Assembly: GCA_018902385.1 (NCBI GenBank)
Contig: JABSSW010000012.1
Location: forward strand, 496,001-560,000
Length of the DNA: 64,000 nt
Direction: 5' to 3'
Origin: Physcia stellaris
Lineage: Eukaryota > Ascomycota > Lecanoromycetes > Caliciales > Physciaceae
The notes under the pieces were generated by a model, which saw only the letters and a list, made by a program, of their open reading frames with translations, ran no database searches and was not told the origin of the DNA. Both the position numbers and the translations under genes were made by a program. This document shows, one piece after another, positions 34,477 through 45,735 of this stretch; position 1 is the first letter of the stretch, and each line of letters opens with the position of its first letter.

Positions 34477-36391
34477 ATGGCTCCTGCCCAAGAGCCTCTC
34501 CTCTCCCGCAATGATCGTCCCTCCTCCGAAGCCTCGTCCGAACGCCACATCGAAGAAGAAGACGCCCTTCTAACGGGTCAATCCAAACCCTCCAAGCCCA
34601 AATATGGCTGGGACTTCTGGCGCTCCATCGCCTTGTTCACCTGGGCCGTTCTCGCTACCGCAGTCGTCATCATCCTTGCTGTCATGTATCAGCACGCACA
34701 GACCTCGCACCCAGCTCGCTCAGGGGGTGATTGGGCGAACGGCAAGCCGAGCGGGAAGCGAAATCTCATATTCATGGTCTCTGATGGGATGGGGCCTACG
34801 AGTCTCAGCTTAACACGTAGTTTTCGGCAAGCGGAGAGTGGGCTGCCGATTGATGATGTGTTGGTATTGGATAAGCACCTAATAGGGTCATCGCGGACGA
34901 GGAGTACTTCGAGTCTTGTGACCGATTCAGCGGCTGGGGCTACGGCGTTCTCGTGTGGGATGAAGAGCTATAATGGTGCCATTTCTGTGTTGCCGGATCA
35001 TTCACCGTGCGGGACGGTGCTGGAAGCGGCGAAGAAAGCAGGCTATATGACGGGCTTGGTGGTAACGACAAGGATAACAGACGCGACACCTGCCTGCTTT
35101 GCAGCCCATGTTAACAGGAGAGAGGAGGAGGATAGAATCGCGGAGCAAGAGGTTGGTGATCATCCGCTGGGACGAGTGGTGGATCTCATACTTGGGGGAG
35201 GACGATGTCATTTCCTGCCCAATACTACCAAAGGGTCATGCCGAGGAGACGAGAAAGATATTGTCGAGCTGGCGAAAAGCAATGGTTTCAGCTACGTTGA
35301 TGACAGGGAGGGTTTTGACGGGCTCAATTTCGGGAGCTCTGTCGATCTTCCACTTCTAGGACTCTTTGCCAGAACAGACATCCCCTATGAAATCGATAGA
35401 AGGAACCAGAACGACGTATATCCGTCACTCGATGAGATGGCGCGCACAGCACTCAAGGCTCTAAGTGCGGCCACCGAAGACAGCGAGAAGGGCTTCTTCC
35501 TCATGATTGAAGGAAGCAGAATCGACCACGCGGGCCATGGCAATGATCCTGTCGCTCAAGTCCATGAAGTCCTAGCGTACGACCGAGCCTTCGCCAGTGT
35601 GCTCGACTTCCTCAACAAGGAAGAGACACCGGGCGTACTTGTCAGCACAAGCGACCATGAGACCGGTGGTCTAGCTACCGCCAGACGTAAGCCTTCCCTA
35701 TTTGTCTGCCCTTCTCGTTTTCTTTCCCTCGCCTTGTGATCCCAATACTGACAGTTATCTCTCTGTAGAACTTCACAGCACCTATCCCGAATACCACTGG
35801 TTCCCCACCGTCCTTGCCAACGCCTCCCACAGCGCCGAATACCTAGCCTACGAACTCTCTGCCCATCTTTCATCGTCATCCTCTTCTCCCTCCGCCGTGA
35901 ACGGTATCTCCAACCCACCTCGCTCTTCCACCTCCGATGACGACCTCGAAACCTACATCCGCACCCTCCTCTCCTCTGGCCTCGGCATCCACGATGCATC
36001 CCCGGAAGAAATCACCCAATTAATAGAGCATCCCGCCGCATGGCCCGCCTCCTACACCTTCGCCGATATGATAAGTCGAAGAGCACAAGTGGGGTGGACA
36101 ACGCACGGACATTCCGCCGTAGACGTCAACATATATGCCTCCAATCCCAAAGACGCATCGCCTTTACTTGGAAACCATGAGAACACTGCGATCGGCGATT
36201 TCATGCGCGATTACCTCGATGTGGACACGGACGCGATCACGAAGCAGCTTAAAGAGCAAGTTGCGATGACGGGGTGGATGGGTGAGGCGGTGGCGGATGC
36301 CAAGGCGGGGAACAGAGGGGATCATTATCAAGGAGACTTCAAGAAACGAGGATTCGGTGAAGAGGGCTGCAATTGTGGCATGCCTCATTGA
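34477..36391 (+). CDS. pho8: vacuolar-type membrane alkaline phosphatase (Pho8-like)
   Basis: A zinc/magnesium-dependent phosphomonoesterase. Exons 34477-35686 and 35769-36391 give 610 aa. A cytosolic N-tail of about 50 residues includes LLSRND and an acidic EEEDALL, plausible dileucine-type vacuolar sorting signals. It precedes one membrane anchor at residues about 51-70 (FTWAVLATAVVIILAVM), which makes a type II protein. Catalytic motifs are FMVSDGMG (metal Asp103), LVTDSAAGATAFSCG (nucleophile Ser151), FFLMIEGSRIDHAGHGND and STSDHETGG. The C-terminal portion has a Ser-rich insertion (SSSSSSPS) and ends GEEGCNCGMPH. An in-frame ATG at 34396 exists, but the 34477 start gives the expected tail. 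The single intron is phase 1 with a GTAAGC donor. Confidence 0.94.
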
Positions 36392-37588
36392 TCTATGGGT
36401 ATACACAGCGGAAGGAGGGCATTGCTTCGGCGTTGGGCGCGAGAAGCATTCGTAAGGCGTTGTTTGCATTTTCTACGTCGCGGCTATCTGGGCTGGAGAT
36501 ATGATGTAAGAGTAGGAGGAGTTTGAGCTCGGGATTGCTGAATACCCCCTGTATATTGATTGTTGCACCCATCTGCATGTTACATACTGCTATGAGAATA
36601 GGAATACATCCTGCACTAATAACCCCCTTCCCACGCACCCCGGAACTTCTACTTCGAAACCAGCAAATCAATATACATGCAACTCGCCAACAAACGGCAG
36701 AGAAAAAAAGGTTACTGACTGGCGCTCTGGAGCCTGGCTGGGTGAATACAAAGCTATCGAAAATCCATCCCATCCTACACAACATCACAGCCTCCCCCTC
36801 TCCCTCCTGGATAGTTCCAAATCGATGAGCCCGTCTCCCATCCACTATCCTCATTTCATCTCCCAGGAAAAAACCTACCAAAACGCACCAAAAGCACCAA
36901 AAAATGAAAGAAAAAACCCCACCCCTTCCCCCAATGCTACCCCTAAGAAAACCCCCACTTCCACGGAGAAGTAGTGATCTAAGCGGAAGAAAAATGGGTT
37001 GCTTGAGCGGGTCTTTTTATAGATAGGGGTTGGTTCGGTGGATGGGTATGGGTATGGAAAGGAAATGGGATTGCGGTTTTTGGTAGGTGGATGAGGATAT
37101 GGGGCGGTGTGGTGAGGGAAGGAGTAATGTAAGAGAAGGGGACTCTGTCTCTTACGGCGGTAGATGGGGTGCGAGATGTGGTCTGATGGTGGAAAGAGAG
37201 AAGAAACACGGAGAGGCGAGTTGGGAACAAAGAGTGAAGAGAACGAGGAGAGATCGGAGGCGTTGGTATTCGGTAAGGCTTCCATGTTTCCCTACTTACT
37301 ATTTCAATTGATTGATTGATTGAAGTAGATAGTATCCCTTCCACGTCTCCTTATCTCAGCCTTCATCCACTATCTTAATATCTATTGTCATAGTCGCTCA
37401 CTACTCTCCAGCACCCCATCCACGACCTTATCACCATCCCCATTCCCATCCTTGTCACCATCCTTATCACCATCCTTATCACCATCCTTATCACCATCCC
37501 CAACATCCCTCTCTCCAGAATCTAACCCCTGCCTACCATTTTCCTCCTCCCCCTCACCATCTCCTCCACAACCCCATCCTCAACAACC
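36392..37588. other. spacer with low-complexity and a minisatellite
   Basis: 1.2 kb between the convergent 3' ends of the phosphatase gene and the split gene at 37589-38750. It has pyrimidine/purine asymmetry around 36880-37280 and a short tandem repeat at 37447-37500. Frames here are Pro/Ser/Arg-rich composition artefacts. Confidence 0.5.
37447..37500. repeat. 12-bp minisatellite, about 4.5 copies
   Basis: The unit CATCCTTATCAC is repeated four times, the first with one substitution, and runs into a partial fifth copy. It lies in the 3' flank of the minus-strand gene at 37589-38750. Confidence 0.85.
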
Positions 37589-38750
37589 TCAATCTTCCCC
37601 ACCGACCCCTCCAAAACCCCCTCCCCCCTCATCACAATAGTAGGACAAAGCCCCCGCTCCCAGCGCCAGGACTTCCCTCGGCGCCCGCGACCGCTGCAGC
37701 ATCGCCTCCCAATACTCCAACGAGCCATCAACAATCGGTCTTCCACGCTCACTATGCAACGGCCACGCGCGGCCATAGACCCTTAGCGTCTCGTCATCGG
37801 TATCGTGCAGCGTGCCCCAGAGCGAATTCGATCCATCAGTGCTGCTGTAGCCGCTGTCTGCGCCCGGGGACGGGTATTGCTGGTGCGAGGCTTCGTGGCA
37901 GGGGTTCGTGAGCGTTGAGGGGGACCTTTTCGGAGTGTGCCGACCGCGGCTTTGCGCAGAGTCTTGTTTTGGCGCGGGGGTGCTGGTGGGGATTCTGGAT
38001 CTAGCACGCCCATAACGGCCGCTCCGCCCCAGAGCTGGGAGCGGGGTTTCCGGTCCATGGCTACGCCGTTGGGCACCAGCCACCACCACTCGATACTCCT
38101 CTGCTCCCTCCGCCGATCACAGAAGATACGCGTCGCGGGGTCGAAGCCGAGTTCCAGGGCGCGTACATCCTCGAGATGGCGGATTCGGTTCTCTTCCGCT
38201 AGAGCGAGGGATGTTTCTTCGCTCGAGAGCCCGAGTACGCGGAACCGCGCGACGAGGTCCTTCTCCCGCCGTGACTCCTTCTCGGGCAGCGTCGGCCTGC
38301 GAGGCCGGAGGAACAGGGACCGCTGTCGCGGCCGCAGCCCCATGGGACTTCGATGAGGTGGATGTTGGCTCTGCCGTCGCCGCGGGTGGGATGGCGCGAG
38401 GAGCGGGCGAGAGTTCGGAGACGGGCGTGGCGGTGGGGGGAACCGCGGTTGCGGAAGAAGTGATCCTGTGGGCCGTCTTTGTGGGCTGACCAGCCTCGGA
38501 TGCTGCCTTCTGGAGACAGGGTCCACCATTGCCGAGTAGGGGGACGTCGATGGTTTGGGGGCTGCGAGACAGGGCAGGCTTGAGGTGGTTTGAGGGGCCA
38601 TTCGAAGTGTCCTGGATTTAGTTCTTTATTGGGTTGGTCGTGGTAGGCAAATAGCTGCTTCTGGACTTTGGTGCAGTGGCTGTTGGCCGAGAGGTCGAAG
38701 TTGTAGGTCCTGTGGCCGCAGGTGTGGATGTTGTAGTAGTGGATACACAT
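37589..38750 (-). CDS. Met-Cys family protein, reading frame split in at least two places
   Basis: The start is clear: MCIHYYNIHTCGHRTYNF, then CTKVQKQLFAYHDQPNK. Cys 2 and 11, His 13 and Cys 26 match the family pattern seen at 40.9 and 42.5 kb. Coding character then moves between frames. The frame starting at 38750 holds to about 38400. A second carries SRREKDLVARFRVLGLSS and WWWLVPNGVAMDRKP (about 38290-37990). A third carries DSGYSSTDGSNSLWGTLH and SLEYWEAMLQ (about 37900-37640). Each shift equals one missing base, and C-rich runs (for example C5 near 37977) are natural sites. No good introns fit the junctions. Either homopolymer errors in the assembly or a decaying gene would explain this. 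If whole it would be about 385 aa with a low-complexity middle. The function is unknown. Confidence 0.55.
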
Positions 38751-40550
38751 ATTGCTGTTGGAGTATCTACCGGAAAGCCTCCAATGGTGTTCGAGGCCGA
38801 GAATGAAGTTTCTCAGATGACCGAATCCGGTAGATAGCTAGGGAAAGGGTAGGTGCCTATCTTGAAGGTTGTTGAGAAGACTGAGTTATTGGTCTTATAG
38901 AGGGTAGATGATAGAAACTGGGATTTCTATGAGTAGAGATATAACGAAAGCAAAAGAAATGGTTGGAGAACAATAGGTTTGTGAAACTAAATACTCAAAA
39001 GTGAGGAGGTAAGCAGTGTTATTGAGCCAGGTGGGTCAAAGTGACGAAGAAGCTCCGAAAGTGAATGCTAATCTTGTGTTCAGATAGTGTTGGTGTTGAT
39101 GGAGCTGTGCTGTTCAGTTTGCTGGCGCTGCCACAACATATATACCTTGCTTGTGTCATGTCTCCAGCCTGGCCGGTCGTGATGCCGAGGAAAGTCATAT
39201 TGTGCAGTGTCAGCCACGGAGATGTGTCAGAAAACTTATATAGCTTGCTCATGTTGTTTGCGTGGAGTCAGTTCAAGGTGTATCCGCGATCTCGCGTTCA
39301 GAGTCACGAATATGACGAGTCTTGTCATGAGTATTCCGGTAAGGGTTCTGAGATGGGCAGCGATGATATTAGTTTACTAAAGGTGGAAAGATATATATTT
39401 ATATGGCAGCTAGGATATCGAGCAGGCTGACACAAAGATAGGGGTCGTCAGCGGCTCATAACCGTGAACTGAAGAGAGCAACTAGATCCATCATAGCATG
39501 CGTAAGAGCAGCTTAGCACGAGTGAGGATGCTTTTGGGGGGTCTACAATGAAAAACCTCGTTTTGGTTTAAAGAGGTGCAAGGCTCATCTTTATAGCGGA
39601 TGATGGCGACGAAAAAGTGAATACGATACCTCGCTGTCACTCAACCATCACGCAAGTGAGGATGGTCCATAATTGGGATTAAGCCATCACTTGGGCGTCG
39701 TCCTTACTGTTCATCGTGAGGAGCTTTTGTTTGTCATATTTCTCCGTTCAATTTTTCAAGGCGTATTCATCATCTTTGCAACATCAAGCTCCACCGGCAT
39801 CACAATGGCTGTGAAGAGATATGGCCAGGTAGGTGAAGCGCTCTTCTCAGTCAGTCTATTGTGGACAGTTTTAGCAAGAAGTAAAACTTGCATGAGTATT
39901 GGCCGTCGTCCGAGAGCTGCTGGGACTCTTTCAGATTGCAAATATCGATCACCATGAGGTAGCCGGAGATCATCTGTAAACAATGGGAATAATAGAAGCA
40001 TGAGATGGCGATGGAATAAGGTGTGGTGCTTGTTGCGTCTGCCTCTCGCCTACCGTTCGTCCCGACTCAGCTATACTCTTTCAGGTTAATTTGCTTCTAG
40101 GCGCAGAGAGCATTGATTCGTGCACTGTACTTCTGAATATGTAACTGACAGGCTGTGCCGCTGAGAAGCTGTGGGTAAGCGGGGGTTCAAACGGAGTAGA
40201 TACGCAATCGTCCACTCTATGACCTGCACGTAGCCGCGATTATGTGCAGTGCCGAGCAGCATCGATACGAGAACGGATTACATCACCCAGATCGACCCAC
40301 CGTTGAAGAAAGACGAATATTCCAGCTTTGAACTGCATGGTCATCGTTTGCACCCACCAGTGAAAGAGATGTAGAGAGTTTTACCCCAAAGACATGAGGT
40401 GAAGAAGCGTAGGGTTTTGGCCCAAGCGAGTGCATCTCAGCTGAGAAGCAACACTTCATTCCATTGCAGCCTGAGCACAACGACGACGTGCAAGCACTGC
40501 GCCTACGATCGTTGACAGCTCGCTTCTCACCCAAAGCGCTGCCCACACAA
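38751..40550. other. 1.8-kb gene-free spacer
   Basis: This separates two Met-Cys family genes. Open frames are short and none starts with the family signature. One frame at 40243 begins Met-Cys-Ser but ends after 29 codons with no Cys/His spacing match. No RNA gene or repeat was recognised. Confidence 0.45.
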
Positions 40551-40946
40551 TCATTGATTCCACCCCATGAAAGTCCACCCCTGCTGCTGCATTTGTTCTA
40601 TTCTCCTCCTCTCACAGTCAGGGCAGTATTGGTTCACTCGTTGGTAGTATATCTCGGGATCGTCGTAACATTGATCGTCGTACGGAATCCCATGAGGTTC
40701 TGTATAGATTCGCTCGAGCTGTTCCTGGACCTGCGGGCAAAAACGAGTCTTCTCTGTTGACATTTGTGGATTAGTATTCATGTTAAGTGTAAGCAAGGAA
40801 TCATACGGTGGGAAGAAAGCTGACGCTCTTGTCTTGACATTTGGAAGAGCCCGTTGGTTTTAAGGGGAATGTGATAATATTGACGGCAAATACGTACCGG
40901 TGTGGAAGTGGTCGCAAAGGAAGTATTTCAATGTGTAACGACACAT
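40551..40946 (-). CDS. small Met-Cys family protein, 83 aa
   Basis: Two exons in the reading direction, 40946-40898 and 40753-40551. They join in frame across a 144-nt intron with a GTACGT donor, a TACTAAT branch site and a TCAACAG acceptor. The product begins MCRYTLKYFLCDHFHT and continues EKTRFCPQVQEQLERIYTEP. It has Cys 2, 11 and 22, His 13 and 15, a central acidic stretch (PYDDQCYDDPE), and CPDC near the end. The arrangement MC-x8-C-x-H-x8-C-x3-V-x2-QL-x-R-I-Y plus a distal C-x2-C looks like a small zinc-binding fold, which is inference. It shares QL-x-RIY and a downstream GIP with the protein at 42271-42528. No signal peptide is present. The function is unknown. Confidence 0.65.
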
Positions 40947-42270
40947 TCTGATGGTCGAGGAGGACTAAGAAACCGTGGATAGCCGCTGAGAGACAGCTGA
41001 GGTGGACGCGATCGCGGTGGGGTTGCGAATGGACAACTGGCGTGACTGTCTTAATTAATATTCACCATACTGAGAGCAGGCGAAAGAAGTACTGATGAGG
41101 GATGGATAGTCCAGAACCGAGCAAGAAATAGTACTTTAAAGACAGCTCACTCAAGGGACCTGCGTGTTGATGAGCTGGTGAATTGACCGCCGTCAGAGAG
41201 GCTTGGTTCGCTGGATATTGCCTTTTCCTTTGCCACGAATTTGCCAAGAACAGAAAGTGTTGTATCAGAGGCGAAAGTCCGAAGAGTTTGTCAAACCACT
41301 GCTTACTTCATAATAATGAATTATGGTTTTGATTCCGGATTTCATTGACACGACATTATCCGCCCCGGCATTTCAGACATCCGTTTCCCAGACTTTGGGC
41401 CAAAGAAAAGAGGCTGAGTTAGTCCCAATGCTCACCTCAAGAGATACCTCAAGCGGCTGACATTTCATATCTCAGCAATTCAAAAGTGGGATAGGGACTG
41501 TTCAGTACATGGAAATCAAGCATATCTTCCGTCCTGATATCGTCATAAAGGGTAAGTACTCGGCTCGGCTCATCTAGAAAAGGAAATGGGGATTGTGGAA
41601 TACAGTAAAAAGCATCACCAAACCTCTCATCGTCTTCAACAGCATCTGATCTCCATACGTTAGTGAAGAACATCTAGTCAGTTCTGATGGGCATATCGAA
41701 CGAAAAGGAAGACGTGCTTGAGCTGCCTCGGAGTGAGAGAGGCTAGGACCCGGGGCAATCGAAATACTCCAATGTCCAAGGAAAGCGGAGCGAGGTTTGG
41801 TGTTTGACTTTCTTGTCGTGGAGACTCGGCGGCAATTTTCCATGAGTGTCCTGCAACTAAACATTTAGAAAGGTCCTATTTGTAATGCATCCCGGAGTCC
41901 AGGTGTGCGGTTTGTCTATCCCTGAAAGCCAGCGTCGTGTTTGCCAAACCATGAATGAGTGTTACATTGCGCAATCTGCTTCCATTCGTGAACATCTGCA
42001 ATTCATACGGGTAGATTGTAGGAGTGAAGGAAGCACAGGCACTTCCGCTGCGTTATGTATTTTCAGTGCTTGTCATGACTGTTAGAAGTGTCTTGAATTA
42101 CTGCCACCTTTGCACATCCAAGCTTTCGAGGTTTAGTTCTTGTCAGCATCCAATCACCCATGACCCCCAATCCCAGAGCACGCCTCCATTCATCGCCCTC
42201 TTCGCCACCACTAAGGGCGATATTTAGGCCAAAGGAAATCATCTTGAGGTGGAAAAGCAGTGTGAATTTA
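40947..42270. other. spacer between two Met-Cys genes, with an unresolved small frame
   Basis: The minus strand at 41864-41449 contains two overlapping frames. One reads MENCRRVSTTRKSNTKPRS. The other reads WRSDAVEDDERFGDAFYC and ends RYEMSAA. The second has a coding-like composition, but I could not join the two by an acceptable intron. They may be an orphan gene or remnant. The rest of the spacer shows no feature. Confidence 0.35.
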
Positions 42271-42528
42271 TCACCAACGTCCTTCTACCACACCTTGGTT
42301 GTTCCAGCCAGGCACTGCTCTGCAAGAGCTGCATGCGCCTCTGCTCCATCGCCTTCTCACGTTGCGCCCTATTCGAGGCTGGCAATTGTCCGACCAGTTG
42401 AAAGGGATGCCTCTCTCGTTAGCGTTGTAAATACGCATTAGCTGATGATATGACCAGGCACAACCGTTGACGTAGAACGTCTCGTGGTGTCGGCAGTCAG
42501 TGTATGTGACCATGTCGTAGCGGCACAT
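42271..42528 (-). CDS. small Met-Cys family protein, 85 aa
   Basis: A single-exon frame. It opens MCRYDMVTYTDCRHHETF, then CAWSYHQLMRIYNANERGIP, DNCQP, a basic stretch (GRNVRRRWSRG) and CSSC. The pattern is MC-x9-C-x-H-x8-C-x4-H-QL-x-R-I-Y, closely matching the gene at 40551-40946 on the same strand 1.3 kb away: both share MCRY, QL-x-RIY, GIP and a C-terminal C-x2-C. It lacks the intron of that paralogue. An in-frame extension exists upstream of the chosen ATG, but homology favours Met-Cys as the start. It is probably cytosolic or nuclear. The function is unknown. Confidence 0.6.
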   Translation of the reverse strand: MCRYDMVTYTDCRHHETFYVNGCAWSYHQLMRIYNANERGIPFNWSDNCQPRIGRNVRRRWSRGACSSCRAVPGWNNQGVVEGRW

Positions 42529-43581
42529 GATTTCGATGTTTGTGGTTGAGGAGTACGGTGGAGATTGATTGTAGAAGCCCAAGTCTTTCTCTGAGTATGA
42601 TTGAAGTAGAGGAGCACGGATACTTGGTCCTATGGCAGTGTATCCAAAGGTACTACTTGGAAAGTCCTGGTAAAATCGCAGTAGTGGTGGATAATGACCT
42701 AGTCACTAGAAGACAGAGCAATCACAAGCCAACTTGAACGATATGTAGCAAATGAGGAATGTGTGATCCTTCAAGTATCTGTGACATGGAAGAACACAAA
42801 CATTGCATAGCCCATCCCATGAGATTGGACGTACTGTGTACAGCGAAGACATGCAAGTGCCACGAGAGGGAGTGTCGTCACTCACACGCACTAGGCATAC
42901 AGATCCAAACATTGTGAAGCGGAGGCCTCTTACCGTTACACTTAGTGACTAAAAGCCTGCCTCTATTGCAAGAAGGAATATTGACACCGTTGCAATATCT
43001 GGGCGGCCTATGCACTTCCTGAACTGGAAACAAACGAACATGTCTTGAGTAATGAGTCGATTCATATGGCCGCTGTTACCAGTGCCAATTGATCGGGATA
43101 TCATCACCGGGCCGAAGGCAAAGGCCGGATGTGAAAGCGATCTTGCTTTGCAGGGTGTGTGTATCCGTTCCTGAGGTATTCGTTAGACCGGAGCATCTAT
43201 GAGGCGGAAAGGGTGAGTTCACTTCTGTGTACAAGCTCCGGCGGAAACAGATCTGAAGTAAGTACCTGATCGATCTCGGTTCGGCCAACTGCTTTCGGCA
43301 GCTTGAGATCCTCTGTAACTATCCGTGAAAGCTGGGACGTCCTGCAGGACTCCAGAACCAAAGGGACTGGCTGTGGCCGCGTTCCGGGTCGTTAGAGTTG
43401 CCCCAGGGCTGCAGATTCAAAATTTGGCTTAGCTACTTGGCTTCGCTATACGAATTCAGATGACCGTCCACCTTATTATCCACTACCAATTTCAAAAGTA
43501 AATGGCCATAAAAATGTGCAAGAATACAACCCAGAGACAGACACCGACAATGCCCAAACCCAATGCAATCCGCTTCAATGC
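42529..43581. other. 1.05-kb spacer
   Basis: This holds the upstream region of the 42.5-kb small gene and the 3' flank of the Crh-like gene. Short frames only. A Cys-containing frame at 42706-42912 on minus does not match the Met-Cys spacing. Confidence 0.45.
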
Positions 43582-45050
43582 TTACAGTATCAGCATACCC
43601 ACAATTGCAACCAAAGCAGCAAATATTGACCCTTGAAGTATCCGCTCATTTCGTGGCGGAGCACCGTTTCCGGCCTGGCCTCCATTTCCTTGTACGAAGC
43701 CAGTCGAAGAGGAGCCGGCGGCGCTTGACACACCGCTTCCACCGGACGATCCACTGGAGCCTGAGGTATCGTCTTCACCACCACCGCGCTGTCCGTTGGT
43801 GCCAGGGCCGGCACCTGAAAGTCCGGGCACAGTGGCAACATCGCTCGTAGCTGCAGACCCAGATGCGCTCGCCGCGGCCTTGGGGTAGTCTTTGTCCATA
43901 TCTGTTCCGGTTCCAAGAAGTGACTTCAGAACTGTCTTGTCGTCCGTGATTGCTACAGAGCTCTCGATTCCATCATTCTTTGTGTAGACGTAAGCATTAT
44001 CCCCTTTAGCGTTCGCGTCCTTGGGTGGATCATAGCACTGTACTTTGACGTCTTTGAACATGGAGTAATAATAGCCGTTGGCCTCGATATCTTGACTGTT
44101 CCAGTCTATCAGACCACCCGCCCATTCGACTGTGCCTTGTCCATTTTTCGATAAACCAGCAGGCCACAGCGAGAGCTGGACGCGAGCTGGCGTTTGCGGA
44201 TAATGGTACTGGTTCGTAGTCTTGTTGAAGGTATCACTCTTCTTTAGGGTCCGCATGACATTCCCATCCACGGCCCATGTTAGCTCGTCAGGCTGCCAGT
44301 CAATCTCATAGGTATGATATTGGTCGAATGTCGATCCTTCTACTGCGAGGTCCTTTTCGTTATGATCTATCCTAGTCAGTATTGTCCTGTTTCCAATGAC
44401 AGGAGAACCTACAGTCAGTAATGCCCTGAAAGTAGTAGTTCGACTCTGCATGCGCTAGGTCTCTGCCGACAAATTCGAAATCAATCTCGTCCTTGACGTC
44501 CGACAGCAGGATAAACGCCGAGACGACACCGTCGCCACGGCTGGACTTCATCTGCGCCGATACTTTTCCATACCAGACGTATGATGTGCTAGCTAGCAGT
44601 GTACCTGATGAACTCGCGCCATCTTGAGATAGTGTCAGAAGTACTTGATTATCAAAGACTTTCGGCGTGCCGCTGGAGACCCAATTCGACGTTGAAGCGT
44701 CGCCAAGGTATTCCGTATTCGATGTTATTCCGTCCAATGAGGTCAACTGGTAATCCTGGCTCTTGCATGTGGGTGCTGGTACGCATGAGTCCAGGGAGTG
44801 TGAATATATGGGGTCGCATCCGCCGAGACAGTACGCTCCAACGCCGCATTCGCCATACTCTGTTGGGGCCTGATCAGCTGAGGGCGGTGAGAGCGGACAG
44901 GAGGAGGACAAATAGCAACTCACGCGAGCAGCAGGGTTTATCTGTCGGACATTGTTTCCCCGCTCCGCACTGAGTTCCAGTGCCTGTCTGAGCATGAACA
45001 GCTGCGGCGCCACACACAGCCAACGCAACAGAGGCCCGCATGCGAACCAT
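43582..45050 (-). CDS. Crh-type GH16 transglycosylase, GPI-anchored, with chitin-binding-like domain
   Basis: This enzyme cross-links chitin to beta-glucan in the cell wall. Exons in the reading direction are 45050-44924, 44859-44413 and 44366-43582, giving 452 aa. A signal peptide (RASVALAVCGAAAVHA, cleavage near residue 20) precedes a Cys-rich chitin-binding-like module (CGAGKQC, CCSQYGECGVGAYCLGGCD, residues 28-57). The GH16 domain bears the catalytic DEIDFEFVG with Glu167 and Glu171, then the sugar-binding block TYEIDWQPDELTWAVDG and WPAGLSKNGQGTVEWAGG. The tail is Gly/Ser-rich and ends in a GPI-type hydrophobic stretch (IFAALVAIVGMLIL). Domain order and spacing match Crh/Utr2 proteins. 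Intron 2 contains TACTGAC and uses the AG just before ATCATAACG, which restores Tyr-His-Asn. Confidence 0.95.
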
Positions 45051-45735
45051 AACGAATAATAATATGCTCTGGGTAATATTAAGTTTTGGTGAATAGTAAT
45101 AAAGGGTTGGACTGCGTAATTTTAATTAAAGGTAAAGTTTAATGGAGGGATGTGGAGAGCGGAGCGATTGACCAAGGAGAAACCCGAGCGAGAGGACACA
45201 AAGATGAGGAAAAACACAAGAGCGAACGAGTGTGATGATGGATTAGTGATGCTCTGGGTGTTGGAAACAACGAAAAAAGTGAAGAAGAGAAGATGACCGT
45301 CGTTCAAGGCCATTATCGCCTCGCCGAAATCAGTGGAACAGGGGGGGAGGAACTTGCCACCCGCTTTCCCCTTGCAGCTAGCGTGGTCCTTTTCTTGGAA
45401 AAGACACTAGTGAAATACGAGCTCAGCAGGAAGTACGAGTAACCTACATGTATTTATGGTGTACAGATAAATTGATTGAATGGTACAAACAGCAGACTAT
45501 TAGAACTATCTACTATCGCAGCGACCACTTTAGGTCTCTCTCCTTTCACCTTTGCGAATCGCAAAGAACTCTATGAGCCGCATTTCCCTCCCAATGCATG
45601 CCGTTCTCTTCCTCATCCATATCGTCTTCCTCTTCCAATAGTAAGGACCGTAAATCACAGGAACTCCTGTCGCTATGCAGAAAAATCAGAAAACTAGAAC
45701 GCCGGACGCTATGCGGAAAGTGGGGAGAAAAGGGA
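45051..45735. other. spacer Crh-like / SANT gene
   Basis: 685 bp upstream of the Crh-like gene and downstream of the first SANT gene. It should contain the promoter of the cell-wall gene. Its first ~300 bp are purine-rich on the plus strand. No gene was recognised. Confidence 0.45.

Noticed and set aside
40243-40332. Met-Cys-Ser frame on plus as a further member of the small-protein family
   Set aside because: It stops after 29 codons and lacks the C-x-H and QL-x-RIY pattern, and it is on the opposite strand.
42706-42912. Cys-containing minus-strand frame as another small family gene
   Set aside because: The Cys positions do not fit and there is no Met-Cys start; the resemblance is only in composition.
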